Part shown: piece by piece, positions 15,019 to 23,535 of the stretch
How positions within the stretch are numbered: position 1 is the stretch's first letter
Layout of the letters: each line of letters opens with the position of its first letter
NCBI RefSeq assembly: GCF_946415235.1
Contig: NZ_CAMKRR010000013.1
Location: 1 to 50,722 of the forward strand
Source of the DNA: an uncultured Ruminococcus sp.
GTDB lineage: Bacteria > Bacillota > Clostridia > Oscillospirales > Ruminococcaceae
Direction: 5' to 3'
Length of the DNA stretch: 50,722 bases
Notes under the pieces: generated by a model
Databases searched by the model: none
What the model was told of the DNA's origin: nothing
Seen by the model: the letters and a program-made list of their open reading frames with translations, nothing else
Made by a program: the position numbers and the translations under genes

Positions 15019-17616
15019 ATGAATGCAGAGAAATTAACTCAGAAGTCAATTGACGCCGTAAGAAAGGCTCAGAGTATCGCTGTTATGCAGTCGAACTCCG
15101 TTATCGAGCCTATACACCTTCTTGCGGGACTTATAAGGCAGGAGAGCGGTCTTATCCCTCAGCTGCTGAAAAAAATGAATATAGACGAGGACATATTTGA
15201 CAGCGAGATCGAGAAGAAGATAAACAGCCTGCCAAAGGTTACAGGCAGCGGCAGGAGCAGCAATATCGGTATCTCAGCTGAATGTGACCGCGTCCTCACA
15301 AATGCCGAGAGCATCGCTTCAAACATGAAGGACGAGTTCGTATCTGTGGAGCACCTCATGCTTGCGCTTATCGACTGCAAGGACAGGGATGTATCACAGC
15401 TTTTCGGTACATTCAATATCAATAAGGACAGCTTCCTCAGCGCTCTTATGTCTGTTAGAGGAAATACCCGTGTTACTACTGAAAATCCCGAGGACACATA
15501 CGATGTGCTCACAAAATACGGTCAGGAGCTCGTCGGACTTGCCAGGCGAAACAAGCTCGACCCCGTTATCGGCCGTGACAGCGAGATACGCAATGTTATC
15601 AGAATACTTTCAAGAAAGACGAAAAACAACCCTGTCCTCATCGGTGAGCCGGGCGTCGGAAAAACTGCCATTGCCGAGGGACTTGCCCTTCGTATCGTGG
15701 CAGGCGATGTTCCTGACAGTCTTAAGGACAGAAAAGTCTTCTCACTCGATATGGGAGCTCTCGTCGCAGGAGCAAAGTACAGAGGCGAGTTTGAGGAGCG
15801 TCTGAAGGCTGTTCTCAATGAGATAAAGAACAGCAACGGACAGATACTTCTCTTTATTGATGAGCTTCATACTATTGTAGGTGCCGGAAAGACCGATGGT
15901 GCTATGGACGCGGGTAATCTCCTGAAGCCTATGCTTGCAAGAGGCGAGCTTCACTGTATAGGTGCAACTACACTTAATGAGTACCGCCAGTACATCGAGA
16001 AGGATCCTGCTCTTGAAAGACGTTTCCAGCCTGTTATGGTCGATGAACCCAGCGTTGAGGATACGATATCCATACTGCGTGGTCTTAAGGAACGCTATGA
16101 GGTCTTCCACGGCGTTAAGATAAGCGATAATGCGCTCATATCCGCGGCTGTACTTTCAAACCGCTATATCACAGACCGTTTCCTCCCCGATAAGGCTATC
16201 GACCTTATTGATGAAGCCTGTGCGACTATCCGTACAGAAATGGACTCCATGCCTACAGAGCTGGACGTTATCTCCCGTAAGATAGTTCAGCTTGAAATTG
16301 AAGAGGCTGCACTCAAAAAGGAAAGCGATAATATCTCTCAGGAGCATCTTGAGGAGATACAGAAGGAGCTTGCAGAGCTTCGTGAGAAGTTCAACAGCAT
16401 GAAGGCAAAGTGGGAGAACGAAAAGAATGATATATCCGCTGTGCAGAAGCTCCGTGAGGAGATAGAGCGCACAGGCGGCGAGATAGACAAGGCAGAGCGC
16501 GAATACGACCTCAACAGGGCGGCTGAGCTTAAGTACGGAAAGCTCCCCCAGCTTCAGAAGGAACTGGAAGAGCTTGAAAAGCAGGCTGAGCATGACGTTG
16601 AAAACGGCAGACTGCTCCGTGACAAGGTAACTGAGGACGAGATCGCAAAGATAGTATGCCGCTGGACAGGTATACCCGTTTCAAAGCTCATGGAGGGCGA
16701 AAAGGAAATGATACTGGGACTTGAAGGACTTCTCCACAAGAGAGTCATCGGTCAGGATGAAGCCGTTACAAAGGTCAGCGAGGCTATACTCCGTTCACGT
16801 GCGGGAATACAGGCGCCCGACAGACCTATAGGCTCGTTCCTCTTCCTCGGACCAACGGGTGTTGGTAAAACAGAGCTTGCAAAGGCTCTTTCCGAGATAC
16901 TCTTTGACGATGAGAGAAATATCATACGTATCGACATGAGCGAATACATGGAGAAATTCAGCGTGAGCCGCCTCATCGGAGCGCCTCCAGGATATGTAGG
17001 CTATGACGAGGGCGGTCAGCTCACAGAAGCGGTCCGCAGAAAGCCTTATTCTGTAGTGCTCTTTGATGAGATAGAAAAGGCTCACCCCGACGTGTTCAAT
17101 ATACTTCTGCAGGTACTTGACGACGGACGTATCACAGACTCGCAGGGAAGAACTGTAGACTTCAAGAATACTATCATAATACTCACTTCAAACCTCGGTT
17201 CACCTTATATCCTTGACGGTATCGACGCAAACGGCGAGATAACCGAGGAGGCGCGTTCACAGGTGGAGGGACTGCTCAAGACTCAGTTCCGTCCGGAGTT
17301 CCTCAACCGTCTTGACGAGATAATCTTCTATAAGCCGCTGGCAAAGACCGAGATAATCAAGATAGTTGACCTTATGCTTGCAGACCTGCAAAAGCGTCTC
17401 GATGACAAGCATATCCGCATAAATGTCAGCGAAGCAGCAAAGAATTATATCGTTGAGTGCGGCTACGATCCAAACTTCGGCGCAAGACCGCTGAGAAGGT
17501 TCATTCAGCGCAATGTGGAGACTCTTGCGGCTAAGCGTATCATAGGCGGAAACCTCGCGGCGGGAGATGTCATAGATATTGATATTGACGCAAACGGAAA
17601 ATTGGTCGCAGACTGA
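15019..17616 (+). CDS. clpB: ATP-dependent chaperone ClpB
   Basis: 865 residues, full length. Hsp100 disaggregase that works with DnaK to pull apart aggregates. Two Clp_N repeats (1-145), NBD1 with Walker A GEPGVGKT at 209-216 and Walker [11 protein letters not shown], pore loop [13 protein letters not shown], long coiled-coil middle domain (about 395-520) that separates ClpB from ClpA/C, NBD2 with GPTGVGKT at 611-618, [12 protein letters not shown], and pore [13 protein letters not shown]. The C-terminal D2-small domain contains [11 protein letters not shown] and [11 protein letters not shown]. Start ATG after ACAGGAGG. No CIRCE-type element was seen upstream. Confidence 0.97.
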   Translation: MNAEKLTQKSIDAVRKAQSIAVMQSNSVIEPIHLLAGLIRQESGLIPQLLKKMNIDEDIFDSEIEKKINSLPKVTGSGRSSNIGISAECDRVLTNAESIASNMKDEFVSVEHLMLALIDCKDRDVSQLFGTFNINKDSFLSALMSVRGNTRVTTENPEDTYDVLTKYGQELVGLARRNKLDPVIGRDSEIRNVIRILSRKTKNNPVLIGEPGVGKTAIAEGLALRIVAGDVPDSLKDRKVFSLDMGALVAGAKYRGEFEERLKAVLNEIKNSNGQILLFIDELHTIVGAGKTDGAMDAGNLLKPMLARGELHCIGATTLNEYRQYIEKDPALERRFQPVMVDEPSVEDTISILRGLKERYEVFHGVKISDNALISAAVLSNRYITDRFLPDKAIDLIDEACATIRTEMDSMPTELDVISRKIVQLEIEEAALKKESDNISQEHLEEIQKELAELREKFNSMKAKWENEKNDISAVQKLREEIERTGGEIDKAEREYDLNRAAELKYGKLPQLQKELEELEKQAEHDVENGRLLRDKVTEDEIAKIVCRWTGIPVSKLMEGEKEMILGLEGLLHKRVIGQDEAVTKVSEAILRSRAGIQAPDRPIGSFLFLGPTGVGKTELAKALSEILFDDERNIIRIDMSEYMEKFSVSRLIGAPPGYVGYDEGGQLTEAVRRKPYSVVLFDEIEKAHPDVFNILLQVLDDGRITDSQGRTVDFKNTIIILTSNLGSPYILDGIDANGEITEEARSQVEGLLKTQFRPEFLNRLDEIIFYKPLAKTEIIKIVDLMLADLQKRLDDKHIRINVSEAAKNYIVECGYDPNFGARPLRRFIQRNVETLAAKRIIGGNLAAGDVIDIDIDANGKLVAD

Positions 17617-17660
17617 GAAATAATATAACGCCTTCTGTAAGAGGGCTGAAATCGACTGAA

Positions 17661-17682
17661 ATTAAACGGAAAACCGTTTAAT
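17661..17682 (+). repeat. Perfect 9-bp inverted repeat downstream of clpB
   Basis: ATTAAACGG-AAAA-CCGTTTAAT, 44 bases after the clpB stop. No U-run directly after it; it could be an mRNA 3'-end stabiliser or a weak first terminator. Confidence 0.5.
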
Positions 17683-17725
17683 AAGAAAAAAATAATTTTC
17701 AAAATCTCCATAGTGCACAAAAATA

Positions 17726-17769
17726 ACGGCTCTGATTTGTACTGTTTTACAGGTCAGGGCTGTTTTTTT
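17726..17769 (+). terminator. Terminator downstream of clpB
   Basis: Ten-base stem 17726-17735 with 17754-17763 (two G-U), an inner CTGT/ACAG hairpin, followed by seven T. Confidence 0.75.
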
Positions 17770-18098
17770 ACGAAAGATGTATGAAAAAGCTTTTTGATAT
17801 ATGCCCAAAACAACGCAGAACAGGCAAATTCCTGATTTTGCGTTCAGAGGATAATAAGAGAAAAATGTGCTCGGATACCCTTTTTTTCAAAATTGGTCAA
17901 CAAATTCTGAGATTTTTCCACTCCTTGAAATCCTTTATATTTCGGAATATATTGACTGTTTTATACTATGTGTATTATAAAATTTTGCGTGAAAAATTTT
18001 TTTGAACGGAAAATAGGCAAATTCTCTGTTTGATTTGAATAAAAAACACCTTGCAAATGGCTGTATATACGTCAATTTGTCTTTTTTTCATGAATTAC

Positions 18099-18127
18099 TT
18101 GACAAATTGGAATAATGGGTATATAAT
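18099..18127 (+). promoter_or_regulatory. hup: Consensus promoter of hup
   Basis: TTGACA (18099-18104), 17-nt spacer, TATAAT (18122-18127): both hexamers perfect, fitting an abundant protein. Confidence 0.9.
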
Positions 18128-18163
18128 TCAATTGTAAAATCTTATTTATGGAGGATACTAACT

Positions 18164-18439
18164 ATGACAAAGACCGAATTAATCAGTGCAGTAGCTGACA
18201 AGGCTGACTTCACAAAGAAGAACGCTGAGACTGCTGTAAACGCAATCATCTCAACAATTACAGACGCTCTCGCAGGCGGTGAGAAGGTTTCTATCGTTGG
18301 ATTTGGTACATTTGAGGTTCGTGACCGTAAGGCTAAGCAGGTCATCAACCCTCAGACAAAGAAAATGATGACTGCTCCTGCTTCAAAGGCACCTGCTTTC
18401 AAGGCTGGTCAGGCGCTCAAGAACGCTGTAAACAAGTAA
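18164..18439 (+). CDS. hup: HU family DNA-binding protein
   Basis: 91 residues, the usual size. Histone-like dimer that bends and packages DNA. MTKTELISAVADKADFTKKN opens the helical body; VSIVGFGTFEVRDRKA is the HU signature before the DNA-binding arm (residues 55-75, NPQTKKMMTAPASKAPAFKA, with the arm-tip Pro in INPQT). GGAGG ribosome site. It is followed after 19 bases by a Lys/Ala-rich protein, giving a two-gene nucleoid operon. Confidence 0.97.
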   Translation: MTKTELISAVADKADFTKKNAETAVNAIISTITDALAGGEKVSIVGFGTFEVRDRKAKQVINPQTKKMMTAPASKAPAFKAGQALKNAVNK

Positions 18440-18458
18440 TTCTAAGGAGGATACTATC

Positions 18459-18896
18459 ATGCCAGATAACAAGACTGCAGAAAAGAAAGTAGTAGATACA
18501 GCTGCTGCTCCTGTAGAGGAGAAGAAGGCTCCCGCTGCTAAGGCAGCTGCTGCAAAGAAGCCTGCTGAAAAGAAGGCCGTTGCAAAGAAGCCTGCTGCTA
18601 AGAAGGCTCCTGCTAAGAAGCCTGCTGCAAAGAAGCCTGCTGAAAAGAAGGCTGTTGCTAAGAAGCCCGCTGCAAAGAAGCCTGCTGCTAAGAAGACTGC
18701 TGCAGCTGCCGTAGACAGCAAGGTAGTTATTCAGGCAATGGGTTCAGAGGTAAGTACTGCTGACCTTATTGCAAAGGCTACAAAGGCTTCAGGCGTTAAG
18801 AAAGCCGATAAGGTTGACATCTATATAAGACCTGACGTAAACAGGGTTTACTATGTTGTTAACGGCGATATCCTTGGCGATTTTAACCTCTTCTAA
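18459..18896 (+). CDS. Histone H1-like Lys/Ala/Pro-rich DUF6465 protein
   Basis: 145 residues. Residues 20-87 are low-complexity repeats of AAKKPAEKK/APAKKPAAKK type, like the tails of histone H1 and bacterial H1-like proteins, giving a strongly basic segment. Residues 88-145 are a compact DUF6465-like domain (KVVIQAMGSEVSTADLIAKA, VDIYIRPDVNRVYYVVNGD). Its place directly behind hup, with a GGAGG site of its own, supports a chromosome-associated role, but no activity is known for the globular part. Confidence 0.8.
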   Translation: MPDNKTAEKKVVDTAAAPVEEKKAPAAKAAAAKKPAEKKAVAKKPAAKKAPAKKPAAKKPAEKKAVAKKPAAKKPAAKKTAAAAVDSKVVIQAMGSEVSTADLIAKATKASGVKKADKVDIYIRPDVNRVYYVVNGDILGDFNLF

Positions 18897-18905
18897 GAAT
18901 GATAC

Positions 18906-18932
18906 AAGCTCCGCTTTATGCGGAGCTTTCTT
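18906..18932 (+). terminator. First terminator after the hup operon
   Basis: AAGCTCCGC (18906-18914) with GCGGAGCTT (18920-18928), loop TTTAT, then T-rich tail. Confidence 0.85.
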
Positions 18933-18942
18933 GCATATTGCG

Positions 18943-18976
18943 AAAGGCTCTCCTTTACGGAGAGCCTTTTATTTTA
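18943..18976 (+). terminator. Second, bidirectional terminator
   Basis: AAAGGCTCTCC (18943-18953) with GGAGAGCCTTT (18959-18969), loop TTTAC. The T-run on the plus strand and the A/T flank on the other side let it serve the convergent dockerin gene ending at 19011. Confidence 0.8.
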
Positions 18977-19010
18977 TCTATATCATGCTTTCTTTTGTAT
19001 ATATGACCTT

Positions 19011-21152
19011 TCAGAGTCCGAGCAGCCTGTTCTGTATGAGCTGTGCATCGAGTACGGTTATTCCGTCGCCGTTCATGTCCGCAAGACTTTTACCCCTCTT
19101 TTTGATGCATCTTGCGTCTGTGCCGTTTAGTCCGTACTTGTTCGGGTTGGCAAGTGCCTGCATTATCATTACCGCATCTGCAATGTCAACTGTGCCGTCA
19201 CTGTTTGCGTCGCCTGTTTCACCGCTGTACTTTACTATCTCAAGGTCGCCGAGATAGATGTAGTTGCTTTTCGGGTTGATCTCAAGAACGCCCGATACTG
19301 TGTCGCCCTTGCGGATATCGTCTTCGATCGCATATCCTGCGTGCATATGTGCGTCCATGTCTATGCTGAATTCGTCCATGCCCTTCAGCTTGAAGCCGTG
19401 GCTTGTTGTGCCGTATCCAAAGGACTCGACCTCTGCATTGTCTATGCGTATGAACTTTGAACTGTCTTTATCAGAGTTTATGTATACTCTGAATGTGAAG
19501 TCGTTTACGCCGTAAAGCTCTTTTTCGTACTGATCCCCCTTAACGCTGAGAGCTATCGCGGAAGCTCCTGCCTTGCCGAGCTTTACTGTATAAGCACTGC
19601 CGCCGGGGAGCGTCGGGAATTCGTCAGCAGTATAGGTCTTGCCTGTGAAGTCTGATATGGTTATGTATTCGGGAGCTATCTTCTCAACCTCCCATTCATA
19701 ATCAGTTCTTAAGTAGTCACTGTTACCCTTGTTGGAATGTCTCGCTACAGAGTGATAAGAATTTATGACAAGTCCGCTGAGATCAAGCTCCTCGCCCGCG
19801 TCATAGATCGTTTTGGTTGGGAGAGTCTTTATGCTGCCGAAGTGATCCACGCCTGTTCCGTACATCCATACCTCGGGTTCTGCTGTGGTAGTTGTGGTTT
19901 TTACATCTGTCGCTGTGTTTGGCAGTGTTGTTACTGCGGAAGTATTGCTGATAACATTAAGTTCGTTTATCTTCAGCATTTTTGCCTCATAGGTGGATAC
20001 GCTTTCAAATTTTATGGATACAGTATCGCCAACTTTGATATCATCGAGCATATCAGCACCTTCTGCGTCGGCTGTGCTGTATCTTCCGTGAGTGCGGAAT
20101 CTGATATATTGTCCGTATTTTGCCGTTACAAGGTCGGTGAATTCATTCTCAACGACGTCTCCGCACCAACCGTGATCCTTACATTCGTCGCAGACTTTCT
20201 GACCGAAGGAAGTGGTGATGATATGGTTGCGGGGAACTTTCTTTCCGCAGTTAGAGCATATGCCTGTTTCGGAAGAATCAAGCTTATCAAAATTTATTAT
20301 GACTTTTGTATCAGCATAATCCCTGTACATGAAGCTTGCTGTGCACTCCTCGCCTGCTTCGAGCCTTGTGAACTCCTTGCTGTAGATGAGCGCGTAGTCC
20401 ATATTAAGGTAATATCCGCCGTGATCTCTGAACTGAACGTAATTAAGGTCAACTGCTTCTACAGTATCGGTAAACTCTGCTGATAAAGGCATATCAAGAG
20501 GCATTTCCTCAGAGGAGAGGACTTTCGCTTTATTTACTGCCGTAATTGTTCGCATATCGTCGGCAACTCTGTATTCAAACTCGGTATATACAGTGTTTCC
20601 CGCAGTAAATGCGCTGCTGTCAGGTAAGATGACCTTCGGATCAATTTTGTATACGCCGTTTTCTGCAAAGAAAACAAACATACCTGCGGTGTATGCTACC
20701 TTATCGGTGAAGGTCTTTGAACCGCCGTCTGTAACATTTACGGCCGCCTTCTGCTTTATGCCCTTTGAGGTGTAGGTGATAACTGCCGTGCCTTCTTTAA
20801 GTCCTGTTACCTTCAGACCTGTGGAGTCAAGGGATATGACGTCTTCATTGTCTATTGTCCATGAGTCGGGAACTGCTGTGCCGCACTTTGAAATAGTTAC
20901 GGTTTCTCCGACCTGCACATTACATGAAGAAGTCAGAAGGGCAAAGGTATCTCCGCCTGCAATTGTGGCAGTGGCTTTGGGATAATTTGTGGTGCCGTTT
21001 ATGGTGGTGACAGCTTCTGTGTCGGCTGAATAGGAAACGGAAGTCTCCTTTGCGGCAGATGAGCTTGTTACTGCGTCCGCGGCGGGAACTGTAATAAACG
21101 AAGTCAGAATCGCCGATGAAACTATCAGTGACAGTGTTTTACTCATTTTCAT
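19011..21152 (-). CDS. Secreted dockerin protein with repeated modules and a Cys cluster
   Basis: 713 residues. Signal peptide MSKTLSLIVSSAILTSFITV ending near ADA. Residues 75-140 form a bacterial Ig-like (Big2-type) fold (WTIDNEDVISLDSTGLKVTG, GTAVITYTSKG). The middle has related beta modules that share an aromatic-FRxHGxY core (VQFRDHGGYY, IRFRTHGRYS). Between them lies a six-Cys stretch starting CSNCGKKVPRNH and ending CDECKDHGWCGD, resembling a zinc ribbon, unusual outside the cell. The C-terminus is a type-I dockerin: GDANSDGTVDIADAVMIMQA and DMNGDGITVLDAQLIQNRLL. No catalytic domain recognised; possibly a structural or binding component of the cellulosome. ATG 21152 follows AAAGGAGA; an upstream in-frame extension lacks signal-peptide character. 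Confidence 0.8.
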   Translation of the reverse strand: MKMSKTLSLIVSSAILTSFITVPAADAVTSSSAAKETSVSYSADTEAVTTINGTTNYPKATATIAGGDTFALLTSSCNVQVGETVTISKCGTAVPDSWTIDNEDVISLDSTGLKVTGLKEGTAVITYTSKGIKQKAAVNVTDGGSKTFTDKVAYTAGMFVFFAENGVYKIDPKVILPDSSAFTAGNTVYTEFEYRVADDMRTITAVNKAKVLSSEEMPLDMPLSAEFTDTVEAVDLNYVQFRDHGGYYLNMDYALIYSKEFTRLEAGEECTASFMYRDYADTKVIINFDKLDSSETGICSNCGKKVPRNHIITTSFGQKVCDECKDHGWCGDVVENEFTDLVTAKYGQYIRFRTHGRYSTADAEGADMLDDIKVGDTVSIKFESVSTYEAKMLKINELNVISNTSAVTTLPNTATDVKTTTTTAEPEVWMYGTGVDHFGSIKTLPTKTIYDAGEELDLSGLVINSYHSVARHSNKGNSDYLRTDYEWEVEKIAPEYITISDFTGKTYTADEFPTLPGGSAYTVKLGKAGASAIALSVKGDQYEKELYGVNDFTFRVYINSDKDSSKFIRIDNAEVESFGYGTTSHGFKLKGMDEFSIDMDAHMHAGYAIEDDIRKGDTVSGVLEINPKSNYIYLGDLEIVKYSGETGDANSDGTVDIADAVMIMQALANPNKYGLNGTDARCIKKRGKSLADMNGDGITVLDAQLIQNRLLGL

Positions 21153-21424
21153 AACCGATCTCTCCTTTACTATGGGATTTTGATTGATACTTCTGTGATA
21201 AATGCCGTTTTTACTGCTAAAAAATGTGTGAACCTCCTTTTTAAAGCTTTTCCTATTTATTAGACGTAAGAAATTGCTGTTTTTCTCACTTATTTTCAAA
21301 AAAATTTAAGAAGACTGCATTTTTATTGTTTTATGTTATTTGCAGCTGTTAAAAATCATTTATTTATAAAGTATGCCCAAAGGTAAAATAGCTCAAAAGT
21401 ACATTTTATAAGCGCTAATTGCCA

Positions 21425-21453
21425 TTGAAAAGTACATATTCTCATTATATAAT
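21425..21453 (+). promoter_or_regulatory. Promoter of the PL1-GH26 operon
   Basis: TTGAAA (21425-21430), 17-nt spacer, TATAAT (21448-21453). Confidence 0.8.
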
Positions 21454-21464
21454 AAAGTATAATA

Positions 21465-21480
21465 GTATGCACAGGCATAC
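21465..21480 (+). promoter_or_regulatory. Hairpin at the predicted 5' end of the PL1-GH26 mRNA
   Basis: GTATGC-ACAG-GCATAC, perfect six-base stem starting a few bases after the expected start. May stabilise the mRNA or be an operator. Confidence 0.45.
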
Positions 21481-21512
21481 AGGCGGATATTAATATAATG
21501 GAGGAATCAAAC

Positions 21513-23498
21513 ATGAAAAGCAGATATTACAGGCTCAGAGCAGCGGCTGCGGCGGCAATGATAGCTCTTTCCACGGCGGCTCCGGCTTATGTTCATTTTT
21601 CGGGTACGGCAGCTATGACCGCTTACGCAGCTGAAAGCAGCGTAAAGGTGCTGAGCACGGAAGGCTATGCAGAGGGCATATACGCCACATGGACTTCCGT
21701 ATCGGGAGCTTCGGGCTACAATGTTTATGTTGACGGAAAAAAGATCGACGATATGCTTATCAGGCAGTACAAGGGCTTTATGCGCGCTGACGCGGTAGGT
21801 CTGAAAGCATGCAGCCACACCGTGAAAATAGTTCCCGTGATCGGCGGGGCTGAGGATGCTTCAAAGGCTGCGGAGGCAAAGGCGGCTGCATATGCCCATG
21901 ACAGAAGCGGCTTCGGATTCGTGAACGGAAGCTCGGGAGGTGCCTACAACGACGACGGAACTCTGAAAAGTGATGCTGTTTTAGTATATGTTACAAATGA
22001 GAACAAGGACACTGTAACCGCAAGCATCGACGCAACAGGAAAAGGCGAGGAAGTGCTTACGGGAGTGCAGAATATAATCCTCGGCTACAAGAAGGGCAAG
22101 GAGAAAAGACCTCTGAATATACGCTTTATAGGCAATATCACAGATCCTGCCGTGCTCACAAAGGGCGACCTTGTGCTTGACGCGGTAAAGGCAGGCTGTA
22201 CCATAGAGGGAATAGGCAGCGATGCGACATTCAACGGCTTCGGGCTTGTTATGAAGAACTGTTCAAATGTGGAGGTAAGGAACCTCGGCTTTATGAACTG
22301 CAACAGCAATGAGGGCGACGACTGCGGTTTGCAGCAGAAAAATGACCATATATGGGTGCATAACTGTGACTTCTTCTACGGAGACGCAGGTTCGGACTCG
22401 GATCAGGCTAAGGGTGACGGTGCTCTCGATACCAAGACTTCTGCATTTGTTACTCATTCCTACAACCATTTCTGGGATAACGGAAAGTGTAATCTACAGG
22501 GTATGAAGTCGGAATCCACCGAGAATTACATAACCTATCACCATAACTGGTACGATCATTCGGATTCCCGTCACCCGAGGATAAGGACCTGTTCGGTGCA
22601 CTGCTACAACAATTACTTCGACGGCAATGCAAAGTATGGTATCGGCGTAACTATGGGAGCTTCATGTTTTGCGGAGAATAATTATTTCCGCAATTGCAGG
22701 TATCCCATGCTCATTTCCATGCAGGGCTCTGACGAGATAACAGGCGGTACTTTTTCAGGTGAAGCAGGCGGTATCATTAAGTCCTTCGGCAATATATTGA
22801 CGGGACAGAAAGCCTATACCTCCTATCAGCAGAATGATACGGACTTTGACGCTTATGAGGCTTCTTCGGCAAATGAAAAGATAAGCGGCAATGTAAAGTC
22901 GAAGAGCGGTGATAATGTGTATAACAACTTCGATACCTCGGAGATAATGTATAGGTATACTCCCGACAGGGCTGAGGACGTGCCTGCTATTGTCACAGCC
23001 AAAGCAGGAAGAGTTGACGGCGGCGATCTCAAGTGGCAGTTCGACAATGCTGTTGACGACGAGAGCTATGCTGTAAATAAGGCTCTCAAATCCGCTCTTG
23101 TTTCCTATAAAGACGGTGTAATTGCTGTGGGAAGCGGCTTTAAAGAGGATGATACTCCAGCGCCTGTAGTTACGACTGCTGCATCAGCGGCGGCAACAAC
23201 GACTTCGGAAACAACAACGACGGCTGCTTCATCAACAACGGTGACCACGACATCTGTGACTTCAACTGAGGCTCCGAAACAGGAGACAGCAGGTGACGCC
23301 AACGGCGACGGTATCATAGATATGGCGGACGCTGTGCTCATAATGCAGTCTCTGGCAAATCCCGACAAATACGCTATAGCTGTGGAAAACGTCTCTAATG
23401 CCGATGTTTCAGGCAAAGGAAACGGCATAACAACTTCCGACGCTCTTGCAATACAGAAATATCTGCTCGGACTGATAAAGGCTCTGCCCGAGTCATGA
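21513..23498 (+). CDS. Cellulosomal pectate lyase (PL1) with dockerin
   Basis: 661 residues. Signal peptide up to about AYA (residues 1-40). Residues 45-125 resemble a fibronectin-III-like module (GIYATWTSVSGASGYNVYVD). Residues 135-480 are a PL1 parallel beta-helix that cleaves polygalacturonate by beta-elimination: CTIEGIGSDATFNGFGL, HIWVHNCDFFYGDA, YHHNWYDHSDSRHPRIR with R353/R358 as likely substrate/catalytic Arg, and VHCYNNYFDG. A Thr-rich linker (550-590) leads to a type-I dockerin: [20 protein letters not shown] and GNGITTSDALAIQKYLL. ATG 21513 follows TGGAGG; ATG 21498 has no site. Cotranscribed with GH26, 37 bases downstream. Confidence 0.93.
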   Translation: MKSRYYRLRAAAAAAMIALSTAAPAYVHFSGTAAMTAYAAESSVKVLSTEGYAEGIYATWTSVSGASGYNVYVDGKKIDDMLIRQYKGFMRADAVGLKACSHTVKIVPVIGGAEDASKAAEAKAAAYAHDRSGFGFVNGSSGGAYNDDGTLKSDAVLVYVTNENKDTVTASIDATGKGEEVLTGVQNIILGYKKGKEKRPLNIRFIGNITDPAVLTKGDLVLDAVKAGCTIEGIGSDATFNGFGLVMKNCSNVEVRNLGFMNCNSNEGDDCGLQQKNDHIWVHNCDFFYGDAGSDSDQAKGDGALDTKTSAFVTHSYNHFWDNGKCNLQGMKSESTENYITYHHNWYDHSDSRHPRIRTCSVHCYNNYFDGNAKYGIGVTMGASCFAENNYFRNCRYPMLISMQGSDEITGGTFSGEAGGIIKSFGNILTGQKAYTSYQQNDTDFDAYEASSANEKISGNVKSKSGDNVYNNFDTSEIMYRYTPDRAEDVPAIVTAKAGRVDGGDLKWQFDNAVDDESYAVNKALKSALVSYKDGVIAVGSGFKEDDTPAPVVTTAASAAATTTSETTTTAASSTTVTTTSVTSTEAPKQETAGDANGDGIIDMADAVLIMQSLANPDKYAIAVENVSNADVSGKGNGITTSDALAIQKYLLGLIKALPES

Positions 23499-23535
23499 AT
23501 AAAGAAAAATATACAGTTTTAAGGAGGATAAAAAC

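Larger units (their letters stand above)
17617..18163 (+). other. Gene-free region between clpB and hup
   Basis: AT-rich; no convincing gene. It contains a perfect nine-base palindrome with AAAA loop (17661-17682), the clpB terminator (17726-17769), featureless AT-rich sequence, and the hup promoter at 18099-18127. Confidence 0.6.
21153..21512 (+). other. Divergent promoter region between two dockerin genes
   Basis: Serves the minus-strand dockerin gene and the plus-strand pectate lyase. Only the plus-strand promoter (21425-21453) is clear. A short hairpin follows at 21465-21480. No coding sequence. Confidence 0.6.

Noticed and set aside
17781..18005. A 74-residue open frame starting MKKLFDICPKQRR between clpB and hup
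   Set aside because: No ribosome binding site, composition follows the AT-rich intergenic DNA, no family resemblance, and it lies after a terminator without a promoter of its own.
18540..18710. Tandem AAGAAGCCTGCTG-type repeats
   Set aside because: They encode the Lys/Ala/Pro-rich tail; codon-level repetition explains them.
19737..20483. A 248-codon plus-strand frame
   Set aside because: Shadow of the minus-strand dockerin gene; Cys/Tyr-rich translation without ribosome site.
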